From Arthrobacter sp. AL12 (GTDB taxonomy: Bacteria; Actinomycetota; Actinomycetes; Actinomycetales; Micrococcaceae): a DNA stretch of 64,000 nt. Shown here in pieces: positions 32,720-40,984 of this stretch. Within the stretch, counting starts at the first letter, position 1; each line of letters begins with the position of its first letter. The translations under genes were made by a program, and so were the position numbers. The notes under the pieces are model-generated. The model was not told the origin of the DNA. It did no database searches and saw only the letters and a list, made by a program, of their open reading frames with translations. Location: NCBI RefSeq assembly GCF_029960645.1, contig NZ_JASBQY010000011.1, positions 54,471 to 118,470 of the forward strand. Direction: 5' to 3'.

Positions 32720-33231
32720 ACACCTCCAGACGTCCCGCACGGTTTTCCTGTGCCGTATCAGTCCTCTGCCTGGCAGCCTCACTGGCAGCCTGCGCACCCG
32801 CCGACGAACCCCGGAGCCCCAGCATGGATCTTGCCACCGCCAAACAGTCCACCCGTGTGCAGCAGGACGAACTGCTGTCGGTCGTTCCCTCCGCGGCTGT
32901 ATCGACGACGAGGCAGACCGAGACATCCCGCGCCCTCTTCGAGTGTGAGACCGGGGGATACTACTGGCCGGGCACCCTGAATATCGCCCTCAGCGAGGAC
33001 GCCGACGGCGCGGCGCTGCTGGAGCAGATCAAAGCTGACTGGTCCGCCAAGAGCGGCTGGACCGTCAGGGACAAGACGAGCGTCAACGGCGATCCGGAAC
33101 TGGTGATCGTGAGTGAGGAAGGCTACCGGCACGCGATCGAGTTCAACCCGGAGCGGAACTCACTCAACGTCCTGTCCTCCTCCGCATGCTTCCAAATGGA
33201 GGGAAAGCCCAAGCCGGGTGTCGACTACTAG
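32716..33231 (+). CDS. Lipoprotein coupled to the WXG100/hydrolase gene
   Basis: This 171-residue protein has a lipoprotein signal (SVLCLAASLAAC, lipid-modified Cys26). The mature domain has two Cys residues (FECETGGYYWPG and SSACFQMEG), alternating strands and no recognised family. The ATGA overlap with the upstream gene means the two are co-translated. The pairing of a possible secreted lipase-like effector with a membrane-anchored lipoprotein recalls type VII toxin/lipoprotein immunity pairs such as TslA/TilA of Staphylococcus. Here this is a hypothesis only. Confidence 0.75.
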   Translation: MNTSRRPARFSCAVSVLCLAASLAACAPADEPRSPSMDLATAKQSTRVQQDELLSVVPSAAVSTTRQTETSRALFECETGGYYWPGTLNIALSEDADGAALLEQIKADWSAKSGWTVRDKTSVNGDPELVIVSEEGYRHAIEFNPERNSLNVLSSSACFQMEGKPKPGVDY

Positions 33232-33276
33232 GCTCCGGACCAACGTCCCCGCGTTGTTTTGGGAAGCCCAGGGAGA

Positions 33277-34104
33277 TCAGACGCCCAGGAAGCTGATGGC
33301 CCCCTGCTTGAACGCGCGGCTGGTGATGGCGTTGGTGTGGTTCCGGCCCGGCAGGACCAGCTGCTCGACCAGGGCGCCCGCCTTGGCGCCCAGGGCCGCG
33401 AGCACCGGCATCGACGCGGCACGGTCGTCCTTTTCCCCGGCCACCAGCAGCATCGGCACCTGCGGCACGGCCTCGGCGGGGTCATACGGTTCGCTCTTGA
33501 CGGCTTCCACGAGGGACAGCAGCGAGAAAATGTTGTTGCTCGGCAGCATCTGCGCCATCTTCAGCAGTCCGGCGGTGGACGCGTCGGCGATCGGGGTGCC
33601 GTCGGCCAGGTAGCGCTGCGCGGCCACGAGGTCGAAGTCGGCCAGCGGATCGGACACGTTGGGCCCGCCCAGGACCAGCCGGTGCACCAGCTCGTGCTGG
33701 GTGGCGCCGAATTCCCAGGCGAGCCGGGAGCCGAGCGAGTAGCCGATCAGGTCCAGCCCGCTGGACGGGTCGCCGTCGCGCAGGGGCCGGACGCCGGCGT
33801 CGAACGCGATCTGCAGCAGATCCGCGCGGATCCTGCTGGGCGTGTAGGAGTCCATGTCCTCGGGGGCGCCACTGCGGCCGTGGCCGGGCAGATCCACCGC
33901 GATGACGCGGCGGCCGGCCTCCAGCAGCGCGGTGAGCCAGCCGGTGTCCTCCCAGTTGAGCTTGGAGGAGGAGGAGAAGCCGTGCAGCAGCAGCACCGGC
34001 CGGAGCCCGGCGTCGGTTCCGGGCTCGTGCACCCCGACATACAGCTGCGGGTCGGTGCCCTCGACGGTGTGGGAATGCTGTTCGCCGGTGTGTCTGCCGC
34101 TCAT
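33277..34104 (-). CDS. Alpha/beta hydrolase, probable detached E2-like domain
   Basis: This 275-residue alpha/beta hydrolase has oxyanion strand LLLHGFSSSSKLNW, AVDLPGHGRSG, nucleophile elbow LIGYSLGSRLAWEF, acid AGEKDDRAAS and catalytic His in PGRNHTNAI. It begins 4 bases after the lipoyl-domain gene stop and ends the operon. In the acetoin dehydrogenase system the E2 component AcoC is a fusion of a lipoyl domain to exactly this kind of hydrolase. This gene plus the preceding one look like AcoC cut in two. The ATG at 34104 has AGGA 8 bases upstream. Confidence 0.82.
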   Translation of the reverse strand: MSGRHTGEQHSHTVEGTDPQLYVGVHEPGTDAGLRPVLLLHGFSSSSKLNWEDTGWLTALLEAGRRVIAVDLPGHGRSGAPEDMDSYTPSRIRADLLQIAFDAGVRPLRDGDPSSGLDLIGYSLGSRLAWEFGATQHELVHRLVLGGPNVSDPLADFDLVAAQRYLADGTPIADASTAGLLKMAQMLPSNNIFSLLSLVEAVKSEPYDPAEAVPQVPMLLVAGEKDDRAASMPVLAALGAKAGALVEQLVLPGRNHTNAITSRAFKQGAISFLGV

Positions 34105-34108
34105 GGTG

Positions 34109-34438
34109 TCAGTCCTCATCAAGTACGGCGCTCAGGCGGACCCGGCGCTTCGGTGCCTCTTCCTTCGGGACCGTGCCCACAATGCCGGCGGTGTTGTCCG
34201 GCACCTCAAACACAATCAGGGGCTCGCCGACATTGATCTTGTCACCGGGCCCGCCGTGGATACGCACCACCTTACCTGCCTGCGGACTGGGCAATTCAAC
34301 GGCTGATTTGGTGGTTTCGACCTCGACGAGGGGCTGGTTGCGCTCCACCTGGTCGCCCGGGGCCACCAGCCATTCCAGCACGGTTGCCTCGATCAGGCCC
34401 TCGCCGAGGTCCGGGAGCGGGAAGGAAATTTCAGCCAC
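34109..34438 (-). CDS. Stand-alone lipoyl domain protein
   Basis: This 109-residue protein is a single lipoyl domain: FPLPDLGEGLIEATVLEWLVAPGDQVERN, then LVEVETTKSAVELPSPQAGKVV, where the Lys of TTKS is the lipoylation site. It lacks a subunit-binding domain and a catalytic acyltransferase domain, so it cannot be a complete E2. The GTG at 34438 overlaps the E1-beta stop by 8 bases. It carries the acyl group between E1 and an acceptor enzyme, probably the hydrolase downstream. Confidence 0.85.
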   Translation of the reverse strand: MAEISFPLPDLGEGLIEATVLEWLVAPGDQVERNQPLVEVETTKSAVELPSPQAGKVVRIHGGPGDKINVGEPLIVFEVPDNTAGIVGTVPKEEAPKRRVRLSAVLDED

Positions 34439-35474
34439 GTTTGTACTCCAATACTCGCTGGATCCCGAAGAGGATCCGGTCAATGTTCGGGATGTATTCG
34501 TCTTCCAGGTCTCCCGAGGGGTACGGGACATCGAAGCCGGTGACCCGTTCCACCGGGCCCCGGAGCGTGTCGAAGCAGCTCTGGGTGATCAGCTGGGCCA
34601 CCTCGGCGCCCAGGCCGGAGGTGAGCGGCGCTTCGTGGACGACGACGGCGCGGCGGGTCTTGCGCACGGAGGCGGCCAGCGCCGCGGCGTCGATCGGCTT
34701 GAGCCAGCGCAGGTCCAGGACCTCGATGTCGATCCCGTCCTCGGCGGCGAGTTCGGCCACCTGGAGGCAGCGGGCCACCATGGCGCCCCATGCGACGAGG
34801 GTCAGGTGCCGGCCCTCGCGCATGACCTTCGCCCCGGTGGGGGAGCCGCCGGCGGCATCGTGGCGGGCGACGTCCACCTCGCCCTTCTGCCAGTACCGCG
34901 ACTTCGGCTCCATGAAGATCACCGGGTCCGGCCGCGTCGCGGCGTACTTGAGCAGGTGGTAGGCCTCGTGCGGGTTCGACGGCGAAACCACCTTGAGGCC
35001 GGGCACGTGCGCGAAGAGCGACTCGAGGCTCTCGCCGTGGTGTTCGGGGGCCCGGATGCCGCCGAAGCTGGGAACCCGCAAGGTGATGGGCATCGGCAGG
35101 GTGCCGCGGCTGCGGTAGTTCATCCGGGCGATCTGGCAGACGATCTGGTTGATGGCGGGGTACGCGAAGCCGTCGAACTGGACTTCGGGGATGGGGTGGA
35201 ATCCGGCCATCGCCAGGCCCACGGACATGCCGAGGATGCCGGATTCGGCCAGCGGCGTGTCGAAGACGCGCCGTTCGCCGTGTCTGGCCTGCAGGCCGTC
35301 CGTGATGCGGAAGACACCGCCGAGCCGGCCGCAGTCCTCGCCGAAGATCAGGGTTTTCGGGTTTTCGGCGAGCACCTCGTCGAGGGCCCGGTTGAGGGCC
35401 TGCTGCATGGACATCACGGTGGTGGCTGCGGGGCTTTCCACAAGAGCTTCGCCTTCAAGAATCGAGTTAGACAT
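34431..35474 (-). CDS. 2-oxoacid dehydrogenase E1 component, beta subunit
   Basis: This 347-residue transketolase-like beta subunit has MQQALNRALDEVLAENPKTLIFGEDCGRLGGVFRIT, FDTPLAESGILGMSVGLAMAG, VQFDGFAYPAINQIVCQIARM and PSNPHEAYHLL. The C-terminal domain has IEVLDLRWLKPID and VVVHEAPLTSGLGAEV. With the alpha subunit it decarboxylates a 2-oxoacid (branched-chain, pyruvate or acetoin are all possible) and reductively acylates the lipoyl domain. Its ATG overlaps the E1-alpha stop by 8 bases. The substrate cannot be fixed from sequence. Confidence 0.9.
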   Translation of the reverse strand: MSNSILEGEALVESPAATTVMSMQQALNRALDEVLAENPKTLIFGEDCGRLGGVFRITDGLQARHGERRVFDTPLAESGILGMSVGLAMAGFHPIPEVQFDGFAYPAINQIVCQIARMNYRSRGTLPMPITLRVPSFGGIRAPEHHGESLESLFAHVPGLKVVSPSNPHEAYHLLKYAATRPDPVIFMEPKSRYWQKGEVDVARHDAAGGSPTGAKVMREGRHLTLVAWGAMVARCLQVAELAAEDGIDIEVLDLRWLKPIDAAALAASVRKTRRAVVVHEAPLTSGLGAEVAQLITQSCFDTLRGPVERVTGFDVPYPSGDLEDEYIPNIDRILFGIQRVLEYKRG

Positions 35475-36546
35475 GTTCGGACTCCTCGCGCCAGCTGGCG
35501 GCCTGGGCCTGCAGGGCAGGGGTGGTTTCCTGGAAGACCAGGTCAAACATTTCGGTGCCGGGGCGGGAGCCGAGCGCCTGGATGCCGGTGCGGATCTGTT
35601 CCTCCTCGGCCTTGGCCGCGGCGAGGGCCTCGGCGAAGAAGGCCTCGTCGGCGATCCCGTCGGCGAGCAGCCGCTGCCGGAAGCGTTCCAGCGGGTCGGT
35701 GCCGGCGCCGTCGCGCTCCTCATCGAGCGAGCGGTAGCGGCCCGGATCATCCGAGGTGGAGTGCGGGCCGCGGCGGTAGGTCATGGCTTCGATGAGCACC
35801 GGGCCGTTCCCGGCCCGGGCGTGCGCGAAGGCACGGCGGGTGGCCTCGACGACGGCAACGACGTCGTCGCCGTCGATCTGCAGCGCCGGCATGCCGTAGC
35901 CGGCGGCGCGTGCGGCGACGGAGCCGCCGGCCACCTGGCGTTCGGTGGGCACCGAGATCGCCCAGCCGTTGTTCTGGACGAAAAACACCACGGGGGCCTT
36001 CATCACCGCGGCGAAGTTCAGGGCCTCGTGGACATCGCCCTGGGAGGAGGCGCCGTCGCCGAAGTAGGTCAGCGCGACGCCGAGTTTGCCGTCGGCGGGT
36101 GCAGTGTTTACCGTGCTTGGCCCGGCGGTGCCGGCGGCCAGTGTCTGGCCATGGGCCCAGCCGACGGCGTGCAGCACGGAGCCGGCAACGACGGCCTGGA
36201 TCGGGGCGAGCCGGGATTCCAGTGGGTCGTAGAGGCCGCCGTGCCAGGTGGCCTTGTGGGTGGACATGTACGCCACCATGTCAACGCCCATGGTGCGGGC
36301 CACGCCCATCTCGCGGTAGGTGGGGAAGACGAAGTCCCGGGTGGTGTCCACGGCATAGCCGCTGCCCACCTGGGCCGCCTCCTGGCCGAGTTCGGGCGCG
36401 TAGCCGGGGATGATGCCCTGGCGCTGCCAGGCGATGGCCGAGGTATCGAGGTGGCGGACCGCCACCATCAGTGAGTACAGCTCGCGGAGCTGGGCGGGAG
36501 TGAGCGGTTCGGCGGCAGCGCCGGAAGCCACGGGAAGTGTGTCCAT
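35467..36546 (-). CDS. 2-oxoacid dehydrogenase E1 component, alpha subunit
   Basis: This 359-residue thiamine-diphosphate enzyme subunit has the TPP motif LTYFGDGASSQGDVHEALNFAAV…VQNNGWAIS (GDG...NN) and the phosphorylation-loop region YRRGPHSTSDDPGRYR. The start at 36546 (MDTLPVAS) follows TAGGGT by 7 bases; an in-frame ATG 12 codons earlier overlaps that promoter and is rejected. It heads the operon E1-alpha, E1-beta, lipoyl protein, hydrolase. No E3 gene is in the operon. Confidence 0.9.
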   Translation of the reverse strand: MDTLPVASGAAAEPLTPAQLRELYSLMVAVRHLDTSAIAWQRQGIIPGYAPELGQEAAQVGSGYAVDTTRDFVFPTYREMGVARTMGVDMVAYMSTHKATWHGGLYDPLESRLAPIQAVVAGSVLHAVGWAHGQTLAAGTAGPSTVNTAPADGKLGVALTYFGDGASSQGDVHEALNFAAVMKAPVVFFVQNNGWAISVPTERQVAGGSVAARAAGYGMPALQIDGDDVVAVVEATRRAFAHARAGNGPVLIEAMTYRRGPHSTSDDPGRYRSLDEERDGAGTDPLERFRQRLLADGIADEAFFAEALAAAKAEEEQIRTGIQALGSRPGTEMFDLVFQETTPALQAQAASWREESEHV

Positions 36547-36553
36547 TCCTGTG

Positions 36554-36559
36554 ACCCTA
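36554..36559 (-). promoter_or_regulatory. -10 hexamer TAGGGT of the E1-alpha gene (leaderless)
   Basis: On the minus strand TAGGGT-CACAGGA-ATG, 7 bases between hexamer and start. Confidence 0.5.
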
Positions 36560-36599
36560 GTCACCCTGCCGGTGCCATGCAATCAGCCGTTAAAGCACT

Positions 36600-36663
36600 G
36601 ACCAGACTGCACAAGAGTGCCAGCCAGAGTCACTTCCGGCTTTGCAGTTTGTGCAGTCTGGTC
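36600..36663. repeat. 15-bp perfect inverted repeat with 34-bp spacer
   Basis: GACCAGACTGCACAA (36600-36614) pairs perfectly with TTGTGCAGTCTGGTC (36649-36663). It lies after the permease stop and upstream of the E1-alpha promoter, so it may be the permease terminator or a regulator site for the dehydrogenase operon. Confidence 0.7.
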
Positions 36664-36683
36664 TGTTGTGCGGCCTGGGCCTG

Positions 36684-38096
36684 CTACTTCCCGGCGTCGG
36701 CGTGTTCAGCCTGCTCGGCCAGTGCCGTGCCGCGGTCGCGGGTGAGTCGGGCGCCGATCCAGCAGGCCGCCGCGATGCCGGCAACCAGGATGATGGTGCT
36801 GACGAGCTGCTTGCTGCTCTCCGGGCTGCTGAAGCCGACGGCGAAGATCAGGGCCAGGAGCACCAGGCCAAAGATCGTCAAGCCTGGAAAACCCTTCATC
36901 CGCAGCGGCAGGACGGTGCCGTCGCGGTCTGCGCGGCGGCGCAGGATCAGCTGGGACACCAGCGCGGAGCCCCAGACCATCAGGCAGGTCGAGCCGACCA
37001 GCTGGAACAGCGCCGGGAGGATCCTCTCCGGGAAGAGCAGTTCCAGCACGGCGGCCAGGAAGCCGAACGCCACGGAGACGCCGACGGCGAGCATCGGCAC
37101 CCGTGCCTTGTTGATCCTCGACAGGAAGGCGGGGGCCTCGCCGCGTTCGGACAGCGAGAAGACCATCCGTGACGCGCCGTAGAGGTTCGCGTTCAGCGCC
37201 GAGAGGAGCGCGACGACGGCCACCAGCGTGATGGCGGCGCCGGCGCCGGGGATGCCTGCGATGTCCAGGACGCCGGCGAACGGCGAGCCGAGGGCCGCCG
37301 AGGTGGAGGGAAGGACCGCGGCGATGACGAACACGGAGCCGATGTAGAAGACAAGGATCCGCCACACGACGGTGCGGATCGCCTGGGCCACGCTGTGCTG
37401 GGGGTTCTCGGTCTCGGCGGCGGCCACACTGACAATCTCGGTGCCGCCGAACGCGAAGATCACCACGAAGAGCGCGGAGGCGATGCCGCCCAGGCCGGCG
37501 GGGGCGAAATCGGTCGTGAAGTTGGTGAGGCCGGGGGACTCGACGTCCGGCAGCCAGCCCAGCAGCAGGGCCGTGCCGATGCCCAGGAACAGCAGGATGG
37601 CGGCCACCTTGAGGATGGCGAACCAGAACTCGAACTCGCCGAAGTTCTTCACGCCGGCGAGGTTGATTACCGTGAACACGACCATAAAGATCAGGGACAG
37701 GGCCCAGACCGGGATCACCGGCCACACCGTGAACAGCAGGGCGGCGGCGCCCAGGGCCTCGGCGGCGATGACGACGACCAGCTGCAGCCACCAGAGCCAG
37801 CCCACGGTGGCTCCGGCGGTCCTGCCCATGGCCTTGGCGGCGTAGACGGAAAACGCGCCGCTATTGGGGTTGGCCGCGGCCATTTCGCCCAGCGCCCACA
37901 TGACGAGGATGATCAGCGTTCCGGCGACGAGGTAGGAGATCAGGACGGCGGGGCCGGCGGCCTGGACGCCGGCCCCCGAACCAAGGAACAGGCCGGCGCC
38001 GATGGCGCTGCCGAGTCCCATCATGGTGAGTTGGCGTGGCTTCATGCTGTGGCCGAGTTTCAGGCCGGGGCGCTCCGCGGTGGACTTCATTGTCAT
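36684..38096 (-). CDS. APC-family amino acid permease
   Basis: This 470-residue protein has 12 predicted helices and the APC consensus: LTMMGLGSAIGAGLFLGSGAGVQAAGPAVLISYLVAG in TM1-2, EMAAANPNSGAFSVYAAKAMG, and FGGTEIVSVAAAETENPQHSVAQAIRTVVWRI in TM6 to the loop after it. It imports amino acids by proton symport, in the GABA/aromatic/histidine permease group; the substrate is not determinable. The start at 38096 (MTMKSTAERPG) is taken over a longer reading to 38177 that runs through the promoter. It is divergent from an Lrp regulator that may control it. Confidence 0.88.
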   Translation of the reverse strand: MTMKSTAERPGLKLGHSMKPRQLTMMGLGSAIGAGLFLGSGAGVQAAGPAVLISYLVAGTLIILVMWALGEMAAANPNSGAFSVYAAKAMGRTAGATVGWLWWLQLVVVIAAEALGAAALLFTVWPVIPVWALSLIFMVVFTVINLAGVKNFGEFEFWFAILKVAAILLFLGIGTALLLGWLPDVESPGLTNFTTDFAPAGLGGIASALFVVIFAFGGTEIVSVAAAETENPQHSVAQAIRTVVWRILVFYIGSVFVIAAVLPSTSAALGSPFAGVLDIAGIPGAGAAITLVAVVALLSALNANLYGASRMVFSLSERGEAPAFLSRINKARVPMLAVGVSVAFGFLAAVLELLFPERILPALFQLVGSTCLMVWGSALVSQLILRRRADRDGTVLPLRMKGFPGLTIFGLVLLALIFAVGFSSPESSKQLVSTIILVAGIAAACWIGARLTRDRGTALAEQAEHADAGK

Positions 38097-38272
38097 GCTT
38101 GCGAACCTTCGTGTGGTTTGGATCTCTGGGTCCTTATGGGACCTATCGAATTTACCGCCCCGCAGCGGTGTCTCCACACCCCGGCTGTGAGATCATGATG
38201 GCAGTTTGTTGGGCCGGAACGAAATTTCCATAACGGTTTGTGATGCCAATGCATCGGCAGGAGGAATATTCG

Positions 38273-38746
38273 ATGGAGGTTGATGTCCTGGATGCGAAGA
38301 TTGTCCGATTCTTCACCGATTCACCCCGGGCCTCCGTGTTGGAGGCCTCCCGCGTGCTCAAGGTGGCCCGCGCCACCGTGCAGTCACGACTGGACCGGAT
38401 GCAGGACAGCGGGGTCATCGGCTCGTGGGTGCCGCAGCCGGACCCGGCCCACTTCGGGTTTCCCGTCGTCGCGTTCTGCTCCCTGACGATCAACCAGGAC
38501 CTGGGCCACGACGCGGTGGTCGAGGCCCTCGCGGCGATCCCGGAACTGATCGAAATCCACACCGTCTCCGGCAGTTCGGACCTGATGGCCCGGATTGCGG
38601 CCCGCTCCAACTCGGACCTGCAGCGCGTGCTGGATGCCATGATCGCCACCCGGACAGTCCTTCGCTCGTCCTCGGTGATTGTGCTCAACACGCACTTCCA
38701 GGGCCGCACCCTCCCGCTGCTGGAAGCCGCCGCCGCGGGGCGGTGA
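38273..38746 (+). CDS. Lrp/AsnC family transcriptional regulator
   Basis: This 157-residue regulator has an N-terminal HTH (VDVLDAKIVRFFTDSPRASVLEASRVLKVARATVQSRLDRM) and a C-terminal RAM ligand domain (EALAAIPELIEIHTVSGSSDLMARIAARSNSDLQRVLDAM). The ATG has GGAGG 8 bases upstream. The 176-base gap to the divergent permease contains GGAACGAAATTTCC, a possible operator. It probably senses an amino acid and controls the permease, by the usual logic of divergent Lrp genes. Confidence 0.88.
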   Translation: MEVDVLDAKIVRFFTDSPRASVLEASRVLKVARATVQSRLDRMQDSGVIGSWVPQPDPAHFGFPVVAFCSLTINQDLGHDAVVEALAAIPELIEIHTVSGSSDLMARIAARSNSDLQRVLDAMIATRTVLRSSSVIVLNTHFQGRTLPLLEAAAAGR

Positions 38747-38751
38747 GCCCG

Positions 38752-38775
38752 GCCCACACGCCCACACGCCCACAC
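38752..38775 (+). repeat. 8-bp tandem repeat GCCCACAC, three copies
   Basis: It lies just after the Lrp-family stop and is followed by GC-rich GCCCGGG repeats to about 38810. Confidence 0.85.
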
Positions 38776-38833
38776 GCCCGGGCGGCCCGGGGCGGCCCGG
38801 GACGCCCGGATGAATGGTGTGGGCTGAAACATT

Positions 38834-38861
38834 TTGCGCCCGGCGGCCGGCGTCGTAGAAT
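38834..38861 (+). promoter_or_regulatory. Promoter of the nrtR-nad operon
   Basis: TTGCGC (38834-38839) and TAGAAT (38856-38861) are spaced by 16 bases. The NrtR-type palindrome begins right after the -10, so bound repressor would cover the start point. Confidence 0.6.
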
Positions 38862-38888
38862 TAGTTCTAGTCATGCTGACTATAACTA
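38862..38888. promoter_or_regulatory. NrtR-type operator
   Basis: TAGTTCTAGTCA-TGC-TGACTATAACTA is a 27-bp palindrome with one mismatched pair per arm. Its position between the -10 and the coding region fits autoregulation by the NrtR homologue encoded directly downstream, as known for actinobacterial nadABC operons. Confidence 0.75.
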
Positions 38889-39029
38889 CTCCGGCGGTCG
38901 GGCCGGACCGTCCGGGCAGTCCCAGGGGACCGCCCGGAGCCTAAGGACGCGGGGTGAAGCGCCATCTACACCACAGCTGCCAACGTCGCAGAGCGCCAGC
39001 TCGCGCCGCCGTCGCTCGCTATCTCCACG

Positions 39030-39674
39030 GTGATCTTCGCCCTCCGCCCCAGTGAGCGTTCCGGACGCCCCACCCTCTGGATCCCGCTGGTGCGCCGGAT
39101 TCGCGAACCCTTCAAGGGACTGTGGGCCCTGCCCGGCGGCCCGCTGACCCACGCCGAGTCCCTGCAGGACGCCGCCTCGCGGAACCTGCAGGAGACCACC
39201 GGCCTGGCGCCCCGCTACCTCGAACAGCTCTACGCCTTCGGCGGCCTGCACCGCTCGCCCACCCAGCGCGTCGTCTCGATCGTGTACTGGGCGCTGGTGC
39301 AGCCGACCGAGGCCGCGCTCGCGGATGAATCCGAAAACGTCCGGTGGTTCCGCGCGGACCGGCTCGGCGAACTGGCCTTCGACCACAACGCGATCATTGA
39401 CTACGCGCTCTGGCGGCTGCGCAACAAGATGGCCTACGGCTCCATCGCCTACCACCTGCTTGGCGAGTACTTCACCCTGGCCCAGGTCCGGGAGGTCTAT
39501 GAGGCCGTCCTGGACCGAGAGCTGGATCCGGCCAACTTCCGGCGGCAGGTCAAGGCCACGCCCGAAATCGAAGAAACCGACCAGTACCTTCAAGGCGGCA
39601 AACACCGCCCGCCCCGCCTCTACCGCTTCACCGGCCGCCCAGGCCTTGACCCAGACAACAGGAGCACACCATGA
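39030..39674 (+). CDS. nrtR: NrtR, NUDIX-domain repressor of NAD synthesis
   Basis: The NUDIX domain (WALPGGPLTHAESLQDAASRNLQETTGL) is followed by a winged-helix DNA-binding domain (FDHNAIIDYALWRLRNKMAY ... ITLAQVREVYEAVL-like and RQVKATPEIEETDQYL). Such proteins sense ADP-ribose or related products and repress nad genes. In this frame coding similarity extends upstream to AIYTTAANVAERQLAPPSLA with no start codon. The only GTG (38954, GTGAAGCGCC) is one base out of frame. One extra A there would explain it: GTGAGCGCC gives MSAIYTTAANV. Initiation at GTG 39030 would lose about 25 residues. Confidence 0.85.
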   Translation: MIFALRPSERSGRPTLWIPLVRRIREPFKGLWALPGGPLTHAESLQDAASRNLQETTGLAPRYLEQLYAFGGLHRSPTQRVVSIVYWALVQPTEAALADESENVRWFRADRLGELAFDHNAIIDYALWRLRNKMAYGSIAYHLLGEYFTLAQVREVYEAVLDRELDPANFRRQVKATPEIEETDQYLQGGKHRPPRLYRFTGRPGLDPDNRSTP

Positions 39675-40984
39675 GCAGCGTCAACACGGCCATCCAGCTG
39701 ATCACGCGCGAACAGGCCGCCAGCAGCACGGCCAAGGGCAGGGCCACAGCCTCCACCTGCAGCCCGGCGCTCGCGCGCGGCCCCTGGGACTACGACCTCG
39801 CCGAGGCCCTCGCCGGTGTGCCCGCCTACGGTCCCGGTGCCTCCGTCGCGGACCTCGCCCCGGCATCGACCCCCCGGCAGGGCCAGCTTCCGGAGGAGTA
39901 CAAACTGGCCGGCGACGCCGAACTTGACGCCCGGATCCGGGCCGCCAAGGCGACGCTCGGGGACCGGGCTGTCATCCTGGGCCACTTCTACCAGCGCGAC
40001 GAGGTGGTGGCATACGCCGACTTCGTGGGCGACTCCTTCCAGCTGGCCAACGCCGCCCTGACCCGGCCCGACGCCGAGGCCATCATCTTCTGCGGTGTGC
40101 ACTTCATGGCCGAGACCGCGGACATCCTGTCCCGGCCCGACCAGGCCGTGATCCTGCCCAACCTCGCCGCCGGCTGCTCGATGGCGGACATGGCGGACAT
40201 CGACTCCGTGACCGAGTGCTGGGAACAGCTCGAGGAACTCTTCGGCACCGAGCCCGACGCCGACGGCCGGGTCCCGGTCATCCCGGTCACCTACATGAAC
40301 TCCTCCGCCGCCCTCAAGGGCTTCTGCGGCGAAAACGGCGGCATCGTCTGCACCTCCTCCAACGCCGCCACGGTGCTGGAATGGGCCTTCGAGCGCGGCC
40401 AGCGGGTCTTGTTCTTCCCGGACCAGCACCTGGGCCGCAACACCGCCAAGGCCATGGGCGTGCCGCTGGAGCAGATGCCGATGTGGAACCCGCGGAAGGA
40501 CCTCGGCGGCAATGACCAGCAGACCCTGCAGGACTCCCGCGTGATCCTGTGGCACGGCTTCTGCTCGGTCCATAAGCGCTTCAACGTCGGCCAGATCGAA
40601 AAGGCCCGCGCCGAATTCCCGGGCGCGCAGGTGATTGTGCACCCGGAATGCCCCATGGAAGTGGTGGACGCCGCCGATTCCGCGGGCTCCACCGACTTCA
40701 TCCGCAAGGCCATCGCCGCCGCGACCGAGCCCGCCACCTTCGCCGTCGGCACCGAGATCAACCTCGTCAACCGGCTGGCCGCGGAGAACCCGCAGCATAC
40801 GATCTTCTGCCTGGACCCCGTGATCTGCCCCTGCTCCACGATGTACCGCATCCACCCCGGCTACCTCGCCTGGGTCCTGGAATCGCTCGTGAGGGGCGAG
40901 GTGGTCAACCGCATCACGGTGGAGGACGCCGTCGCGGCCCCCGCGAAGGTTGCGCTCGAGCGGATGCTGGCGGCGCGGCCGTGA
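39671..40984 (+). CDS. nadA: Quinolinate synthase
   Basis: This [4Fe-4S] enzyme condenses iminoaspartate with dihydroxyacetone phosphate to quinolinate. The length is 437 residues. Candidate cluster ligands are Cys141 (FCGVHFMAET), Cys327 (VHPECPMEV) and Cys386/Cys388 (VICPCSTMYRIHP). Other signatures are ILGHFYQRDEVVAYADFVGDS and PDQHLGRNTAKAMGV. Its ATG overlaps the nrtR stop by 4 bases. The N-terminal 60 residues are variable. It works directly with NadB, and its cluster may be fed by the cysteine desulfurase at the operon end. Confidence 0.96.
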   Translation: MSSVNTAIQLITREQAASSTAKGRATASTCSPALARGPWDYDLAEALAGVPAYGPGASVADLAPASTPRQGQLPEEYKLAGDAELDARIRAAKATLGDRAVILGHFYQRDEVVAYADFVGDSFQLANAALTRPDAEAIIFCGVHFMAETADILSRPDQAVILPNLAAGCSMADMADIDSVTECWEQLEELFGTEPDADGRVPVIPVTYMNSSAALKGFCGENGGIVCTSSNAATVLEWAFERGQRVLFFPDQHLGRNTAKAMGVPLEQMPMWNPRKDLGGNDQQTLQDSRVILWHGFCSVHKRFNVGQIEKARAEFPGAQVIVHPECPMEVVDAADSAGSTDFIRKAIAAATEPATFAVGTEINLVNRLAAENPQHTIFCLDPVICPCSTMYRIHPGYLAWVLESLVRGEVVNRITVEDAVAAPAKVALERMLAARP

